Notes under the pieces: model-generated
What the model saw: the letters and a program-made list of their open reading frames with translations, nothing else
The model's database searches: none
What the model was told of the DNA's origin: nothing
From: Liolophura sinensis
Lineage: Eukaryota; Mollusca; Polyplacophora; Chitonida; Chitonidae
Assembly: GCF_032854445.1 (NCBI RefSeq)
Contig: NC_088300.1
Span: forward strand, 78,903,084-78,967,083
Length of the DNA stretch: 64,000 bases
Direction: 5' to 3'
Shown here: positions 53,132 through 64,000 of the stretch, piece by piece
How positions within the stretch are numbered: the stretch's first letter is position 1
Layout: each line of letters starts with the position of its first letter
Made by a program: the position numbers and the translations under genes

Positions 53132-55151
53132 TATACCCATGAAACCATCCCATAGAGTGTGTTTAAAAATCTGTCCCATTTTGTTATAAGTTGGTTTTTC
53201 ATATCGCTTACAAGACTACAGGACCACTTCACTTTTTCAAGCCTGTATTGATTACTGGTATGTGCGTACCAGTGGCTCAGGCTGATTACCATCAACCCAA
53301 TACGACCCCAGGTAGTGTGAAGGTATCACATGGTGTACTGCACACTTTCCTCCACCCATACCATTCACAAATGAAATAAAAGGGAAGTACTCTCAAGCAC
53401 AACTTTTGACAACACGTCGTACTAGTTTTCTTCTGTTAAGTATGTAATATTGATCTTAAAAAGGAGTTTTGATTACTCTACTTTTTAAAGTGATCATTGT
53501 AAAAAACAGAATAAGATCCGGGATCCCACTGCAAAATGACCTTGCCACTTATCCATTAAAATGGCAGCATGGGTGTACAGGCAAAACTATTTCCTGATTA
53601 TCATTGTTTTCGCAAGATTTGATGCCTAAAGCCACCAAAGAACATAATTCAGGGCATTCGTCCATTCTGTAAAGTTCCTTTTTCTACACTACATATATTC
53701 TACCCCATTTTGAAGTTTGCAGATTAATTGAATGGTGCCGCTAGCCTCAAAAGAGAAGTAACTCTATTGTCACAGATTTACCTTGACACCTGGGCCCAGT
53801 TGTTCAACACTGTATTAGAAATTAGGCTCTGTATTAACTTTAGTCTGGATAAAGTGCCATCAGGCCATTGGATGCTAACCTACAAAAATGTAGATCAGGC
53901 ACCAAAGAGCTTGCCTGTAGGAGACACATGAATACAAACCTTCAGCTGAATAAACAACAAACTGAAGACGTGGGTTTTGTAATTTACAGCAATCAATAGT
54001 AAAACCCAAACAAAGCTCCCACGATGGAACATCTCCTTTGTGTTTTTTTACTTTAACACTGACTCTAATATACAAAACATTAAGTCATGAATTTTGCAAT
54101 TCACATTAAGAAAATTGCTCCCAACAAATCAATGATGGAACATCCCCCTCTTGTTATTGTGTTCTACACATATGCAAAACCGAAGCTCAATAGATGCCAC
54201 CCCTAACACTTACCCTAACATTGCTTTCCCTGTTGTTGGCCATCCATGCCTGGTGTTATGACATTTGTAAGCCATGTCTGTGATTTGAACTGGCGAGCTA
54301 AAAATTACACTTTCAGCACCAATAACAGTATTTTATTTGCCTCTAAAATGCACTTTCTTGCAAAATTCTAGGTAACTTACAGTTTTGAACAAAAAAAAAA
54401 CAGAAAAAAGAAACAATAAAAAGTTTCATGAATGTGTTGGCTGGCCTTGCCACTAAGCCACCGATCTGGTTTCGGTTAATGCTATGTAGCCAAAACAAGG
54501 CAAGAATAGAAGGCACCCAATGACCTAACCCTACATTTGGTTTGTCTGCCTGTATGTACTACTTGTCACGTCATTCCACTTTCTTGGAGGACAAATATAG
54601 AGTTGAAGCCTTAACACCTTTTTTAAAATTTATTTCTGACAACACAAAGTAGACAATGAAGTAAGCCAGTCGTTGACAGTTGTGTTTAGTTTAGGGAAAA
54701 GGGCGATCCTAATCCCTGTGTTAAACAGGTACATGCCCATGGTTTGCTACATACTTCTCCATGTGTCTTACATCAACATGTGTTGACTTAACTGAACCAA
54801 CCTCAAAATTGTCATCATACCCTCAACATTATATTTATAAGCAAATTTGACAGCAACAAATAGTAGTTATTTAAGACAAAGCTTTACTGAGAAGATTCTG
54901 AATGAACACACAAATGAAACCATGACACAAAAACGTGTCATGATGAAGATGTACTGATTAAAACAAAAAGTTGTGTCTATGTTGCCATCTCCTGTCACAC
55001 AGATACACCACTGGGTGCATCCACACACTGGATCCCTCACACATCTCCCGGCTTCTCTCGCTATCCAAAAGGGCCAGCTGTTCTTTGATAATGCTACATA
55101 ATGAGATGAGATGAAAATGGATTTTTCCCCAAGAACACAGTCACTTCTGTT
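53132..55151. other. Interval between REEP and SNRPG (convergent)
   Basis: No gene recognised. The right part (about 54630-55151) is the likely SNRPG 3' UTR on the minus strand. The stretch 53400-54600 is AT-rich and unremarkable. Confidence 0.6.
54629..54634 (-). promoter_or_regulatory. Candidate poly(A) signal AATAAA, SNRPG
   Basis: First canonical AATAAA found on the minus strand after the SNRPG stop codon, about 520 bp downstream. A second is near 54332. Position only. Confidence 0.4.
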
Positions 55152-55202
55152 TCATACTCTGTCTAGTGACTCTAACAACACAATACTGTTGCCTCGAACC
55201 AC
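55152..55202 (-). CDS. SNRPG: SNRPG last exon (Sm2 motif)
   Basis: Acceptor TTCTGTTTCAG, then [16 protein letters not shown] and TGA. The RGNSI core is the Sm2 signature of SmG; the G in RGN helps form the RNA-binding loop (family knowledge). Confidence 0.96.
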   Translation of the reverse strand: MVRGNSIVLLESLDRV

Positions 55203-58200
55203 CTGAAACAGAACAAATGATTTACGTTTAATATTAAATTGGTAATTTATACATGAATCATTCTTCAATACACAGAGGGAAGCGTGTGGAACCGGAAGGA
55301 AGGTGATCATAACATCATCTGGTCACAAATACACAGAGGAAAGCATGTGGAGCCTGAAGGTAGGTGATTATAACATCACCTAGTCACAAATACACAGAGG
55401 AAAGCGTGTGAAACCTGAAGGTAGGTGATCATAACATCACCTAGTCACAAATACACAGAGGAAAGCGTGTGGAACCTGAAGGTGGGTGATTATAACATCA
55501 TCTGGTCACAAATACACAGAGGAAAGCGTGTGGAACCTGAAGGTAGGTGATTATAACATCACCTAGTCACAAATACACAGAGGAAAGCGTGTGGAACCTG
55601 AAGGAAGGTGATCATAACATCACCTAGTCACAAATACACAGAGGAAAGCGTGTGGAACCTGAAGGTAGGTGATCATAACATCACCTAGTCACAAATACAC
55701 AGAGGAAAGCGTGTGGAACCTGAAGTTAGGTGATTATAACATCACCTAGTCACAAATACACAGAGGAAAGCGTGTGGAACCTGAAGGAAGGTGATCATAA
55801 CATCACCTAGTCACAAATACACAGAGGAAAACGTGTGGAACCTGAAGGTAGGTGATCATAACATCACCTAGTCACAAATACACAGAGGAAAGCGTGTGGA
55901 ACCTGAAGGTAGGTGATTATAACATCACCTAGTCACAAATACACAGAGGAAAGCGTGTGGAACCTGAAGGTGGGTGATCATAACATCATCTGGTCACAAA
56001 TACACAGAGGAAAGCGTGTGGAACCTGAAGGTAGGTGATTATAACATCATCTGGTCACAAATACACAGAGGAAAGAGTGTGGAACCTGAAGGTAGGTGAT
56101 TATAACATCACCTAGTCACAAATACACAGAGGAAAGCGTGTGGAACCTGAAGGTGGGTGATTATAACATCATCTGGTCACAAATACACAGAGGAAAGCAT
56201 GTGGAACCTGAAGGTAGGTGATTATAACATCATCTGGTCACAAATACACAGAGGAAAGCGTGTGGAACCTGAAGGTAGGTGATCATAACATTATCTAGTC
56301 ACAAATACACAGAGGAAAACGTGTGGAACCTGAAGGTAGGTGATTATAACATCATCTGGTCACAAATACACAGAGGAAAGCGTGTGGAACCTGAAGGTAG
56401 GTGATTATAACATCACCTAGTCACAAATACACAGAGGAAAGCGTGTGGAACCTGAAGGTAGGTGATTATAACATCATCTGGTCACAAATACACAGAGGAA
56501 AGTGTGTGGAACCTGAAGGTAGGTGATCATAACATTACCTAGTCACAAATACAGAGGAAAGCGTGTGGAACCTGAAGGTAGGTGATTATAACATCATCTG
56601 GTCACAAATACACAGAGGAAAGCGTGTGGAACCTGAAGGTAGGTGATCATAACATTACCTAGTCACAAATACAGAGGAAAACGTGTGGAGCCTGAAGGTA
56701 GGTGATTATAACATCATCTGGTCACAAATACACAGAGGAAAGCGTGTGGAACCTGAAGGTAGGTGATTATAACATCATCTAGTCACAAATACACAGAGGA
56801 AAGCGTGTGGAACCTGAAGGTAGGTGATTATAACATCATCTGGTCACAAATAAACAGAGGAAAGCGTGTGGAACCTGAAGGAAGGTGATTATAACATTAT
56901 CTAGTCACAAATACACAGAGGAAAGCGTGTGGAACCTGAAGGTAGGTGATTATAACATTATCTAGTCACAAATACACAGAGGAAAACGTGTGGAACCTGA
57001 AGGTAGGTGATCATAACATCATCTGGTCACAAATACACAGAGGAAAACGTGTGGAACCTGAAGGTAGGTGATCATAACATCACCTAGTCACAAATACACA
57101 GAGGAAAGCGTGTGGAACCTGAAGGTAGGTGATTATAACATCATCTGGTCACAAATACACAGAGGAAAGCGTGTGGAACCTGAAGGTAGGTGATCATAAC
57201 ATTACCTAGTCACAAATACAGAGGAAAATGTGTGGAACCTGAAGGTAGGTGATCATAACATAACCTAGTCACAAATACAGAGGAAAGCGTGTGGAACCTG
57301 AAGGTAGGTGATTATAACATCATCTGGTCACAAATACACAGAGGAAAGCGTGTGGAACCTGAAGGTAGGTGATCATAACATCATCTAGTCACAAATACAC
57401 AGAGGAAAGCGTGTGGAACCTGAAGGTAGGTGATTATAACATCATCTGGTCACAAATACACACAGGAAAACGTGTGGAACCTGAAGGTAGGTGATCATAA
57501 CATCACCTAGTCACAAATACACAGAGGAAAACGTGTGGAACCTGAAGGAAAGTGATCATAACATCATCTAGTCACTAATACACAGAGGAAAGCGTGTGGA
57601 ACCTGAAGGTAGGTGATTATAACATCATCTGGTCACAAATACACAGAGGAAAGCGTGTGGAACCTGAAGGTAGGTGATCATAACATTATCTAGTCACAAA
57701 TACAGAGGAAAACGTGTGGAACCTGAAGGTAGGTGATTATAACATCATCTGGTCACAAATACATAGAGGAAAGCGTGTGGAACCTGAAGGTAGGTGATCA
57801 TAACATTATCTAGTCACAAATACAGAGGAAAGCGTGTGGAACCTGAAGGAAAGTGATCATAACATCATCTAGTCACAAATAAACAGTGGAAAGCGTGTGG
57901 AACCTGAAGGTAGGTGATTATAACATCATCTGGTCACAAATACACAGAGGAAAGCGTGTGGAACCTGAAGGTAGGTGATCATAACATCATCTAGTCACAA
58001 ATACACAGAGGAAAGCGTGTGGAACCTGAAGGTAGGTGATCATAACATTACCTAGTCACAAATACACAGAGGAAAGCGTGTGGAACCTGAAGGTAGGTGA
58101 TCATAACATCACCTAGTCACAAATACACAGAGGAAAGCGTGTGGAACCTGAAGGTAGGTGATTATAACATCATCTAGTCACAAATAAACAGTGGAAAGCG

Positions 58201-61200
58201 TGTGGAACCTGAAGGTAGGTGATTATAACATCATCTGGTCACAAATACACAGAGGAAAGCGTGTGGAACCTGAAGGTAGGTGATCATAACTTTATCTAGT
58301 CACAAATACACAGAGGAAAGCGTGTGGAACCTGAAGGTAGGTGATCATAACATTATCTAGTCACAAATACACAGAGGAAAACGTGTGGAACCTGAAGGAA
58401 AGTGATCATAACATTATCTAGTCACAAATACACAGAGGAAAGCGTGTGGAACCTGAAAGTAGGTGATTATAACATCATCTGGTCACAAATACACAGAGGA
58501 AAGCGTGTGGAACCTGAAGGTAGGTGATTATAACATCATCTAGTCACAAATACACAGAGGAAAGCGTGTGGAACCTGAAGGTAGGTGATTATAACATTAT
58601 CTAGTCACAAATACACAGAGGAAAGCGTGTGGAACCTGAAGGTAGGTGATTATAACATTATCTAGTCACAAATACAGAGGAAAGCGTGTGGAACCTGAAG
58701 GTAGGTGATCATAACATCATCTGGTCACAAATACACACAGGAACCTGAAGGAAGGTGATCATAACATCATCTAGTCACAAATACACAGAGGAAAACATGT
58801 GGAACCTGAAGGAAAGTGATCATAACATCATCTAGTCACTAATACAGAGGAAAATGCATAGAACCTGAAGGAAGGCAATTGTGACATCTAGTCACAAATA
58901 CACACAGGGAAATGTGCAGAACCTGAAGGAAGGTGATCATAACATCATCTACTCACAAACACACAGGAAAACGCGCGGAACCTGAAGGAAGGTGATCATA
59001 ACATCATCTAGTCACAAATACACAGAGGAAAGCGTGTGGAGCCTGAAGGAAGGTGATCATAACATCATCTAGTCACAAATACACAGAGGAAAGCGTGTGG
59101 AACCTGAAGGTGGGTGATTATAACATCATCTGGTCACAAATACACAGAGGAAAGCATGTGGAACCTGAAGGTAGGTGATTATAACATCATCTGGTCACAA
59201 ATACACAGAGGGAAGCGTGTGGAACCTGAAGGAAGGTGATCATAACATCATCTAGTCACAAATACAGAGGAAAGCGTGTGGAACCTGAAGGTAGGTGATT
59301 ATAACATCATCTAGTCACAAATACACAGAGGAAAACGTGTCAAACCTGAAAGAAGGTGATCATAACATCACCTTGTCACATAAAACTGAGGCCAAACAAA
59401 ACAATAATATCTAGCAACCTCGATTTAGTTAACAGTAAATGATCGATGTTTTACAGCATACTCCAGAATATTTCACTTATACAACAGCAACTAGAATTAA
59501 GGTGGGATGAAACCGGGCAGCGCCCAAGAGAAACGCAAAACCATCCCATATACAACCAGAGAAGAAGGTGGCATGACATCCCCACAGCAACAGCACTGGT
59601 GACACATTCCTCTCTCTTTGTGCTGTGCTAACACACTCCACAACGTAGGCCCCTCTAGCCACATTGTGGGGAGGACAAGCACATCAGAACCACATCACAG
59701 GAGAGGCCAAGCAAAGCCAGAACATCTACATGTATCCACATCACAAGAGAGGTCAAGCAAAGCCAGAACATCTAACCACATCACAAGAGAGGTCAAGGAA
59801 AGGCAGAACATCTCACAAGATTACGAGAAAGGCCAAGCAAACCCAAAACATTTAACCACATCATGGGAGAGGCCAGGTAAAGCCAGCATATCTAATCTCT
59901 CACTTGGAGAGGTCAAGCAAAGCCAGAGCATCTGACCACATCATGGAAGAGGCCAAACAAAGCCAGAACATCTGACCACATCCAAGGACAGGTCAAACAA
60001 ATCCAGAACATTTGGTCACATCAAACGTGAGGACAAGCACACCCGTAATATCTAGCCACATCACGGGACAGGCCAAGCTAAACAACATCAAAGGAGAGGC
60101 CAAACAAAGCCAAAAGGTGAAGCCACATCAAAGGAGAGGCCAAACAAAGCCAAAAGGTGAAGCCACTTCAAGGGAGAGGCCAAACAAAGCCAAAACATCT
60201 AGCCACATCAAGGGAAGATCACTGCTGTATAACATAACTACCAGGCAAAAGAAAGGTTTCACCGTATTTTTTGTCATAAAAAAAAATAAAAGCGCGGTTC
60301 CGGATTTGATTCTAAGCAGGACATGGTGTATGACTGCATCGTTTCCTCTACCAGAGCGCATCGTCACGAACGCAGCAATTGCAATTGTGAAATTGCGATA
60401 ACATGCAAAACGTCCTTTTGAGGCATGGCTCGTGATGCACGTGCGGTAATGTTGCATAAATACTCTTGCTCGAAAGAGCAGACATTCAGTGACCGAAAAA
60501 ACACCAACAGTATGCCAAGACTTACGCAAGCGCAACGAGACCAGGCCATCGGTATGTCCACCATGGGAGTCTCGCAACGTCACATTGCAAGAACGTTCAA
60601 CTGCAGCCAAACCACCATCAGGAGGTTGTTGATATGCTATCAGCAGACAGGCCAGACCAAAGACAGACCAAGATCGGGAAGACCGAGGGTAACAACTGCG
60701 CCTGAAGATCGCTACATCCGGCAGATCCACCTCCGAAGCCGATTCGTCACGGCGACGTCAACAGCGGGGACGGCACTAGGCCATGTCATCAGCCCCAGGA
60801 CAACACTGCGTCGTCTTCGTTCAGCTGGTTTACGACCTTACCGCCCCTTCCGTAGGATGGCCTTGACCCTTTTACACCGTCAACGCAGACTGCGATGGGC
60901 ACATATTGTACGTCGGTGGCAGCGACGTGACTGGGCGAGAGTGCTGTTTACAGACGAGAGCAGGTTCTGTCTATTCTGGAACGATGGCAGAGTTCGAGTT
61001 TTCCAACGAAGAGGCGAGCGTCTCGCGCCAAACTGCGTAAGAGACGTTTATCCGTTTGGAGGCGGAGGCGTCATGGTTTGGGGAGGGATTTGTGACCAAA
61101 TGAAGACGCAGCTGGTTATTGTGCGAGGTAATCTGACTGGCAAGCGATACCCTTGATGAGGTACTGAGACCTGTCGTCGTTCCTTTCCTTTAATGACAGC

Positions 61201-62765
61201 CAAAAGGATCAATCTTGCAACACAACAACGCAAGACCTCACACTGCCCGCATTTTTACAGACTACCTCGAGACCGCAAACGTCATTGTGTTGCCCTGGCC
61301 AGCCAACTCACCAGACATGAACCCTATTGACCATCTCTGGGATCACCTTGACCGCCGTTTGAGACAGTTCCTCCAACTAACCAACAGGAACTTGAGCAAG
61401 CTCTGTTAAACCTATGGAACGTTATCCCAGCTGACGTCATCCGGCGACGGACGACGTCAATACGGAGGCGTGTGCTTGCATGCATTGATGCCCAGGGTGG
61501 CCACACTCGCTACTGATGACTGTAGTCCTTCATTTCTGTGGATACTGTGACTTTACATGCACTTGCCAGTTAACTTTACATTTGTGTAATTTTTTCTTCT
61601 GACCCCTTGTCTCTTTCATTGTGTTTTGTGGCCAATTGAATGCCAATATTTTAAAGCCTTTTTGAGAGAATATTTCACAATGATTCCTGTTTATAAACCA
61701 ATCTTCTTAATTCTTACATCTGACTTTGTTTTTGTTTTATGGGCTCAAGAAGTGGGTGAAACCTTTCTTTTGCCTGGTAGTTTAGTTCACATTTTCTGAC
61801 TGATCTGATTGCAGTCAGGTTCATAAGTAGAGGAAAACTAAGCGTCCAGACTAAACCATGTTTAGGTACATGACCAGCCTCACAAATTAAAGCTGAAGTT
61901 AAAGCAGCGAGGGCTGGATTCAAGTACACGACAGGCTTTATTTGTCAGGAGTCAAATTGGTTTAAACTCTTCAGAATAGCAATGCTGAGTTCCTACACGA
62001 CAATACTCAGCTGAATTCCTATAAATTGACAATATCAATGCTGAGTTTACCACATAACATATGTGAGTTCCCTAAAAATATGAAACAATGATATTCCCAT
62101 AAACAGATAAAAAATATACAGTGTTTACAAAAGAATGAGTGAACACTTGAGGTTTAACTTCGTACTTAACAATTTTTCAGCCATATGATGGTGAGTCATT
62201 AGGCGTGTGTATATATACTGTGGTTCTTATGGCAGGGCAAGTCCATACTGCCAAAGTGCTGCCGCCACTGAGGCATCATGCCCAAGACACCAGACATGAC
62301 ACCCCACCCAATTATACTGACACCGGACCCACCAGTCCTGTTTCCTTGCTCTAAGCTCTCAGTGCTGAGCACCAAGTGAAGCAGCAACAAGTACCATTTT
62401 TAAAGTCTTTCAAGCGACATGACCCATCCCGGGTTAGATCCTGAGTTTCCCAACGTTAAGGCAGGCACTCAAACCATTAGGCTACCAGAGGTCCAGTGTC
62501 AACAAAAGCTATATATAGTGTCAACTATTACATGTACTTGTTGGCAACATAACATTTCCACAAAACAAACTACACTTACAAATGTGCTCCAGTCAAAACC
62601 GGTTAAAATCGGTGGAATCTGAGCTTTGAGTGAAACTTACCACCATGCCAATGCTGTGTTTTTCTCCCTGTTTGGTTTCTTCCATACATTCATCCATAAC
62701 GAGGTTCATGAATGGGTCAAACCCTCGCAGCACGCCACACACCTGACGACCCCCATTCAGTTTCA
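55152..62765 (-). CDS. SNRPG: Small nuclear ribonucleoprotein G (Sm protein G), partial gene
   Basis: SmG is one of seven Sm proteins that form the ring around the U-rich Sm site of the U1, U2, U4 and U5 spliceosomal snRNAs. Two minus-strand exons are present: 62765-62641 (41 codons after a split codon, Sm1 motif) and 55202-55152 (Sm2 motif and stop). They join in phase at donor GTAAGT and acceptor CTGTTTCAG to read [19 protein letters not shown], matching the family end. The first exon, encoding about 18 residues, should lie beyond 64000; I searched to the edge and did not find it. The intervening 7.4-kb intron is almost entirely repeats. Confidence 0.95.
55270..59380. repeat. 61-bp minisatellite, about 67 copies, in SNRPG intron
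   Basis: The unit is ACACAGAGGAAAGCGTGTGG, AACCTGAAGGTAGGTGATTA, TAACATCATCTGGTCACAAA, T. Variable blocks are ATCATCTGG, ATCACCTAG and ATTATCTAG. A two-base deletion (AATACAGAGG) recurs in several units. The array begins only about 70 bp from the last SNRPG exon. It is the largest array in the window. Confidence 0.97.
59437..59560 (-). repeat. SINE fragment, minus strand
   Basis: ATCGATGTTTTACAGCATAC, TCCAGAATATTTCACTTATA and AACCGGGCAGCGCCCAAGAG correspond to the reverse complement of the SINE tail and body seen at 52860-52963. It sits between the 61-bp and 41-bp arrays. Confidence 0.78.
59687..60212. repeat. About 41-bp minisatellite, 12-13 copies
   Basis: The unit contains CACATCACAAGAGAGGTCAA then GCAAAGCCAGAACATCTAAC, with many substitutions and some length changes; the last units read AGGAGAGGCCAAACAAAGCC and AAAAGGTGAAGCCAC. 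It ends just before the Tc1-like relic. Confidence 0.9.
60512..61516 (+). pseudogene. Tc1/mariner (Tc1-like, DD34E-type) transposase, degenerate
   Basis: Transposases of this family cut and paste elements bounded by terminal inverted repeats. The first 214 codons run from [20 protein letters not shown] through the paired helix-turn-helix region, a GRPR linker and the first catalytic Asp (FTDESRF). The frame then stops at 61154-61156. Homology continues in another frame ([29 protein letters not shown]) and, after a second shift near 61375, in a third ([14 protein letters not shown] to GGHTRY, stop 61514-61516). Two further in-frame stops lie at 61191-61196. The second catalytic Asp is Asn and the third acidic residue is Asp where this group has Glu, with the 34-residue spacing kept. 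I could not find the inverted repeats. It is antisense to SNRPG. Confidence 0.93.
61517..62214. other. SNRPG intron, right of transposase
   Basis: AT-rich with no gene. It probably contains the right end of the Tc1-like element, but no inverted partner of the 60213-60511 flank was recognised by eye. Confidence 0.5.
62215..62495 (-). repeat. tRNA-derived SINE of a second family, near full length
   Basis: On the minus strand it starts GGACCTCTGGTAGCCTAATG with an A box (TAGCCTAATGG) and continues to a B-box-like GGATCTAACCC, then CGGGATGGGTCATG. The body reads AAAATGGTACTTGTTGCTGC, AGCACTGAGAGCTTAGAG and ends near AAGAACCACA. It differs from the first SINE family in head and body. No clear target-site duplication was found. 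It lies about 145 bp from the SNRPG donor. Confidence 0.7.
62641..62765 (-). CDS. SNRPG: SNRPG internal exon (Sm1 motif)
   Basis: Acceptor GACTTGGCAG, two bases of a split codon, then [20 protein letters not shown] and [21 protein letters not shown], to donor GTAAGT. The [20 protein letters not shown] pattern is diagnostic for SmG rather than the related LSm7. Confidence 0.97.
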
Positions 62766-64000
62766 CTGCCAAGTCACAATGAGAAGAAAATCATAACCAA
62801 TGTATCAGACATTTACCTTTTCACAGCTGTATGTTTTCTTTAAAAGTGGGGAAAACATAAAAATTACACAAGTGCAGAATCACATGAAAAGTTAGTTGTA
62901 AATATGGTCTCCTGTTCCTTTTTTAGGTTTTTTTTATTATTTTCTTTAAAGCGGAGAAGACACTTGAACATAGGTTTGTAAGATGGGTATTTGGGGCCAC
63001 CTCCTGGTAGACCTCTTCTCTCTACATCATAATGATATAAAGGAGGATGTAACACATGTTTAATATTAAATATTGAAGTCCTTGCTTGTGGTATATCCAG
63101 GAGATGTACCCTTTTTTAAATTATCTTTGGAGAATATTACAAAACCATTCATACGGAACAGTACTTCATTCAGTTATTGAAGCCCAAACGAATAGCTTGG
63201 TTTCATTGTGAGGGTAGTACCATTGTTTGTTTTGTTTAATTTTGCTCTCTTTATATACAGACCTAAATCCCTGTAAGCTTATTTCTATGTTTACCCGGCA
63301 ACAACTAAAAGTTGCTAAGCTACATAACTGTATGCATGTCTATATACACATTCTTTGTGACTATTAACTGTACCATTTTGAAAAGTCTCAAAAGAGATGA
63401 AACGCGTTAATAGTTTAATACAAGTATGAGGTTATATTAGTCACCAGCGTTTTCATTCATCGTACACGTCATTAGCTCTTGCTAGCAAGTCATTCTCCTA
63501 GATATATGTATAAAAGTATGGTACACCATAAAACCGTATTGGTTTCAATCTATTCTGTTGTTCAAAAATGTTAAAGTTACTTGATACCAAACATATTGCC
63601 AAAAGAAATTCAGATTGTTCAGAATGTTTACAGTTAGGTAAACACAGCTAAACACCAACATTAGTTGCATTTGCCTGCTAAGTAAATGCCGTAAGACTAA
63701 ATTTCCGAAAAATGTCAATTAAGAGAATTAAAAGGGGAAATCTGTCACTAGTCTAAACCGCCAACATGCAAATGAGGCAGCACAGAGATTTCCATAATGC
63801 AACATTTGCTTGTTGATCGCACAAATGAAAACAATATAACAGACTGAAAGCGTATTATAAGCAACCCATGTCTACTAATCCAAATACAACCTTCCTTAAT
63901 TTCTATTAACCATGTATTATTAAAGTATTCATAATTCCCCAAAATCTGTACAACAAAACTGAAGTAACACAGAAGGCTGCATAATTACACCACAAAACCA
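62766..64000 (-). other. SNRPG upstream intron (partial)
   Basis: Sequence before the Sm1 exon on the minus strand. I searched for the expected N-terminal exon (an ELKKFMDKK-like stretch) and did not find it, so it probably lies beyond the right edge. AT-rich, no repeats recognised. Confidence 0.6.

Noticed and set aside
5961-59380. CRISPR-like regularly spaced repeats
   Set aside because: Units are head-to-tail without unique spacers, and the surrounding genes are eukaryotic with introns.
60128-60730. 200-codon minus-strand open frame
   Set aside because: It is antisense to the transposase start and the array before it and has no recognisable content.
60213-61720. Terminal inverted repeats of the Tc1-like element
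   Set aside because: No convincing inverted partner sequences were found by eye on the two flanks, so no element boundaries are claimed.

Overview
This is animal nuclear DNA. The genes are split by long AT-rich introns with canonical GT/AG borders, SINEs with tRNA-like heads are scattered through it, and about a quarter of the window is minisatellite. The SINE families and the very common ACATGTAC motif suggest a mollusc or another lophotrochozoan; that placement is inference. Only three host genes can be supported, plus one dead DNA transposon.

Left end: the first coding exon of a KDM3/JMJD1-family histone H3K9 demethylase lies on the minus strand (1726-1881), with the rest of the gene beyond the left edge. 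About 750 bp away, head to head, a REEP1-4-class gene (ER-shaping receptor expression-enhancing protein) starts on the plus strand at 2631. It runs about 47 kb to 49466. Eight exons, all with consistent splice phases, encode 253 residues. They then join one of two in-phase terminal exons: a Ser/Thr/Tyr-rich one (39922-40401, predicted total 412 aa) or a short basic one (49380-49466, predicted total 281 aa). Human KDM3A-REEP1, KDM3B-REEP2 and JMJD1C-REEP3 are neighbouring pairs, so this single invertebrate pair looks like the unduplicated form of that linkage.

REEP introns: introns 1 and 2 carry eight tandem arrays with units of 30, 51, 64, 33, 45, 44, 60 and 52 bp. The last intron, between the alternative terminal exons, carries three more (33, 43 and 25 bp). 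The 33-bp array was amplified from the end of the Ser/Tyr-rich coding exon. Two arrays contain higher-order duplications (420 bp and 1247 bp). The long open frames in these arrays come from unit lengths divisible by three and are not genes.

Right end: SNRPG (spliceosomal Sm protein G) is on the minus strand, with two exons in the window (62641-62765 and 55152-55202) and the 5' exon beyond the right edge. Its 7.4-kb intron holds a roughly 67-copy 61-bp array, a SINE, a roughly 41-bp array, a broken Tc1-like transposase on the opposite strand, and a second SINE family. REEP and SNRPG converge; the 2.4 kb between their coding ends and the array region includes a young SINE with a 13-bp target-site duplication nested beside an older copy.
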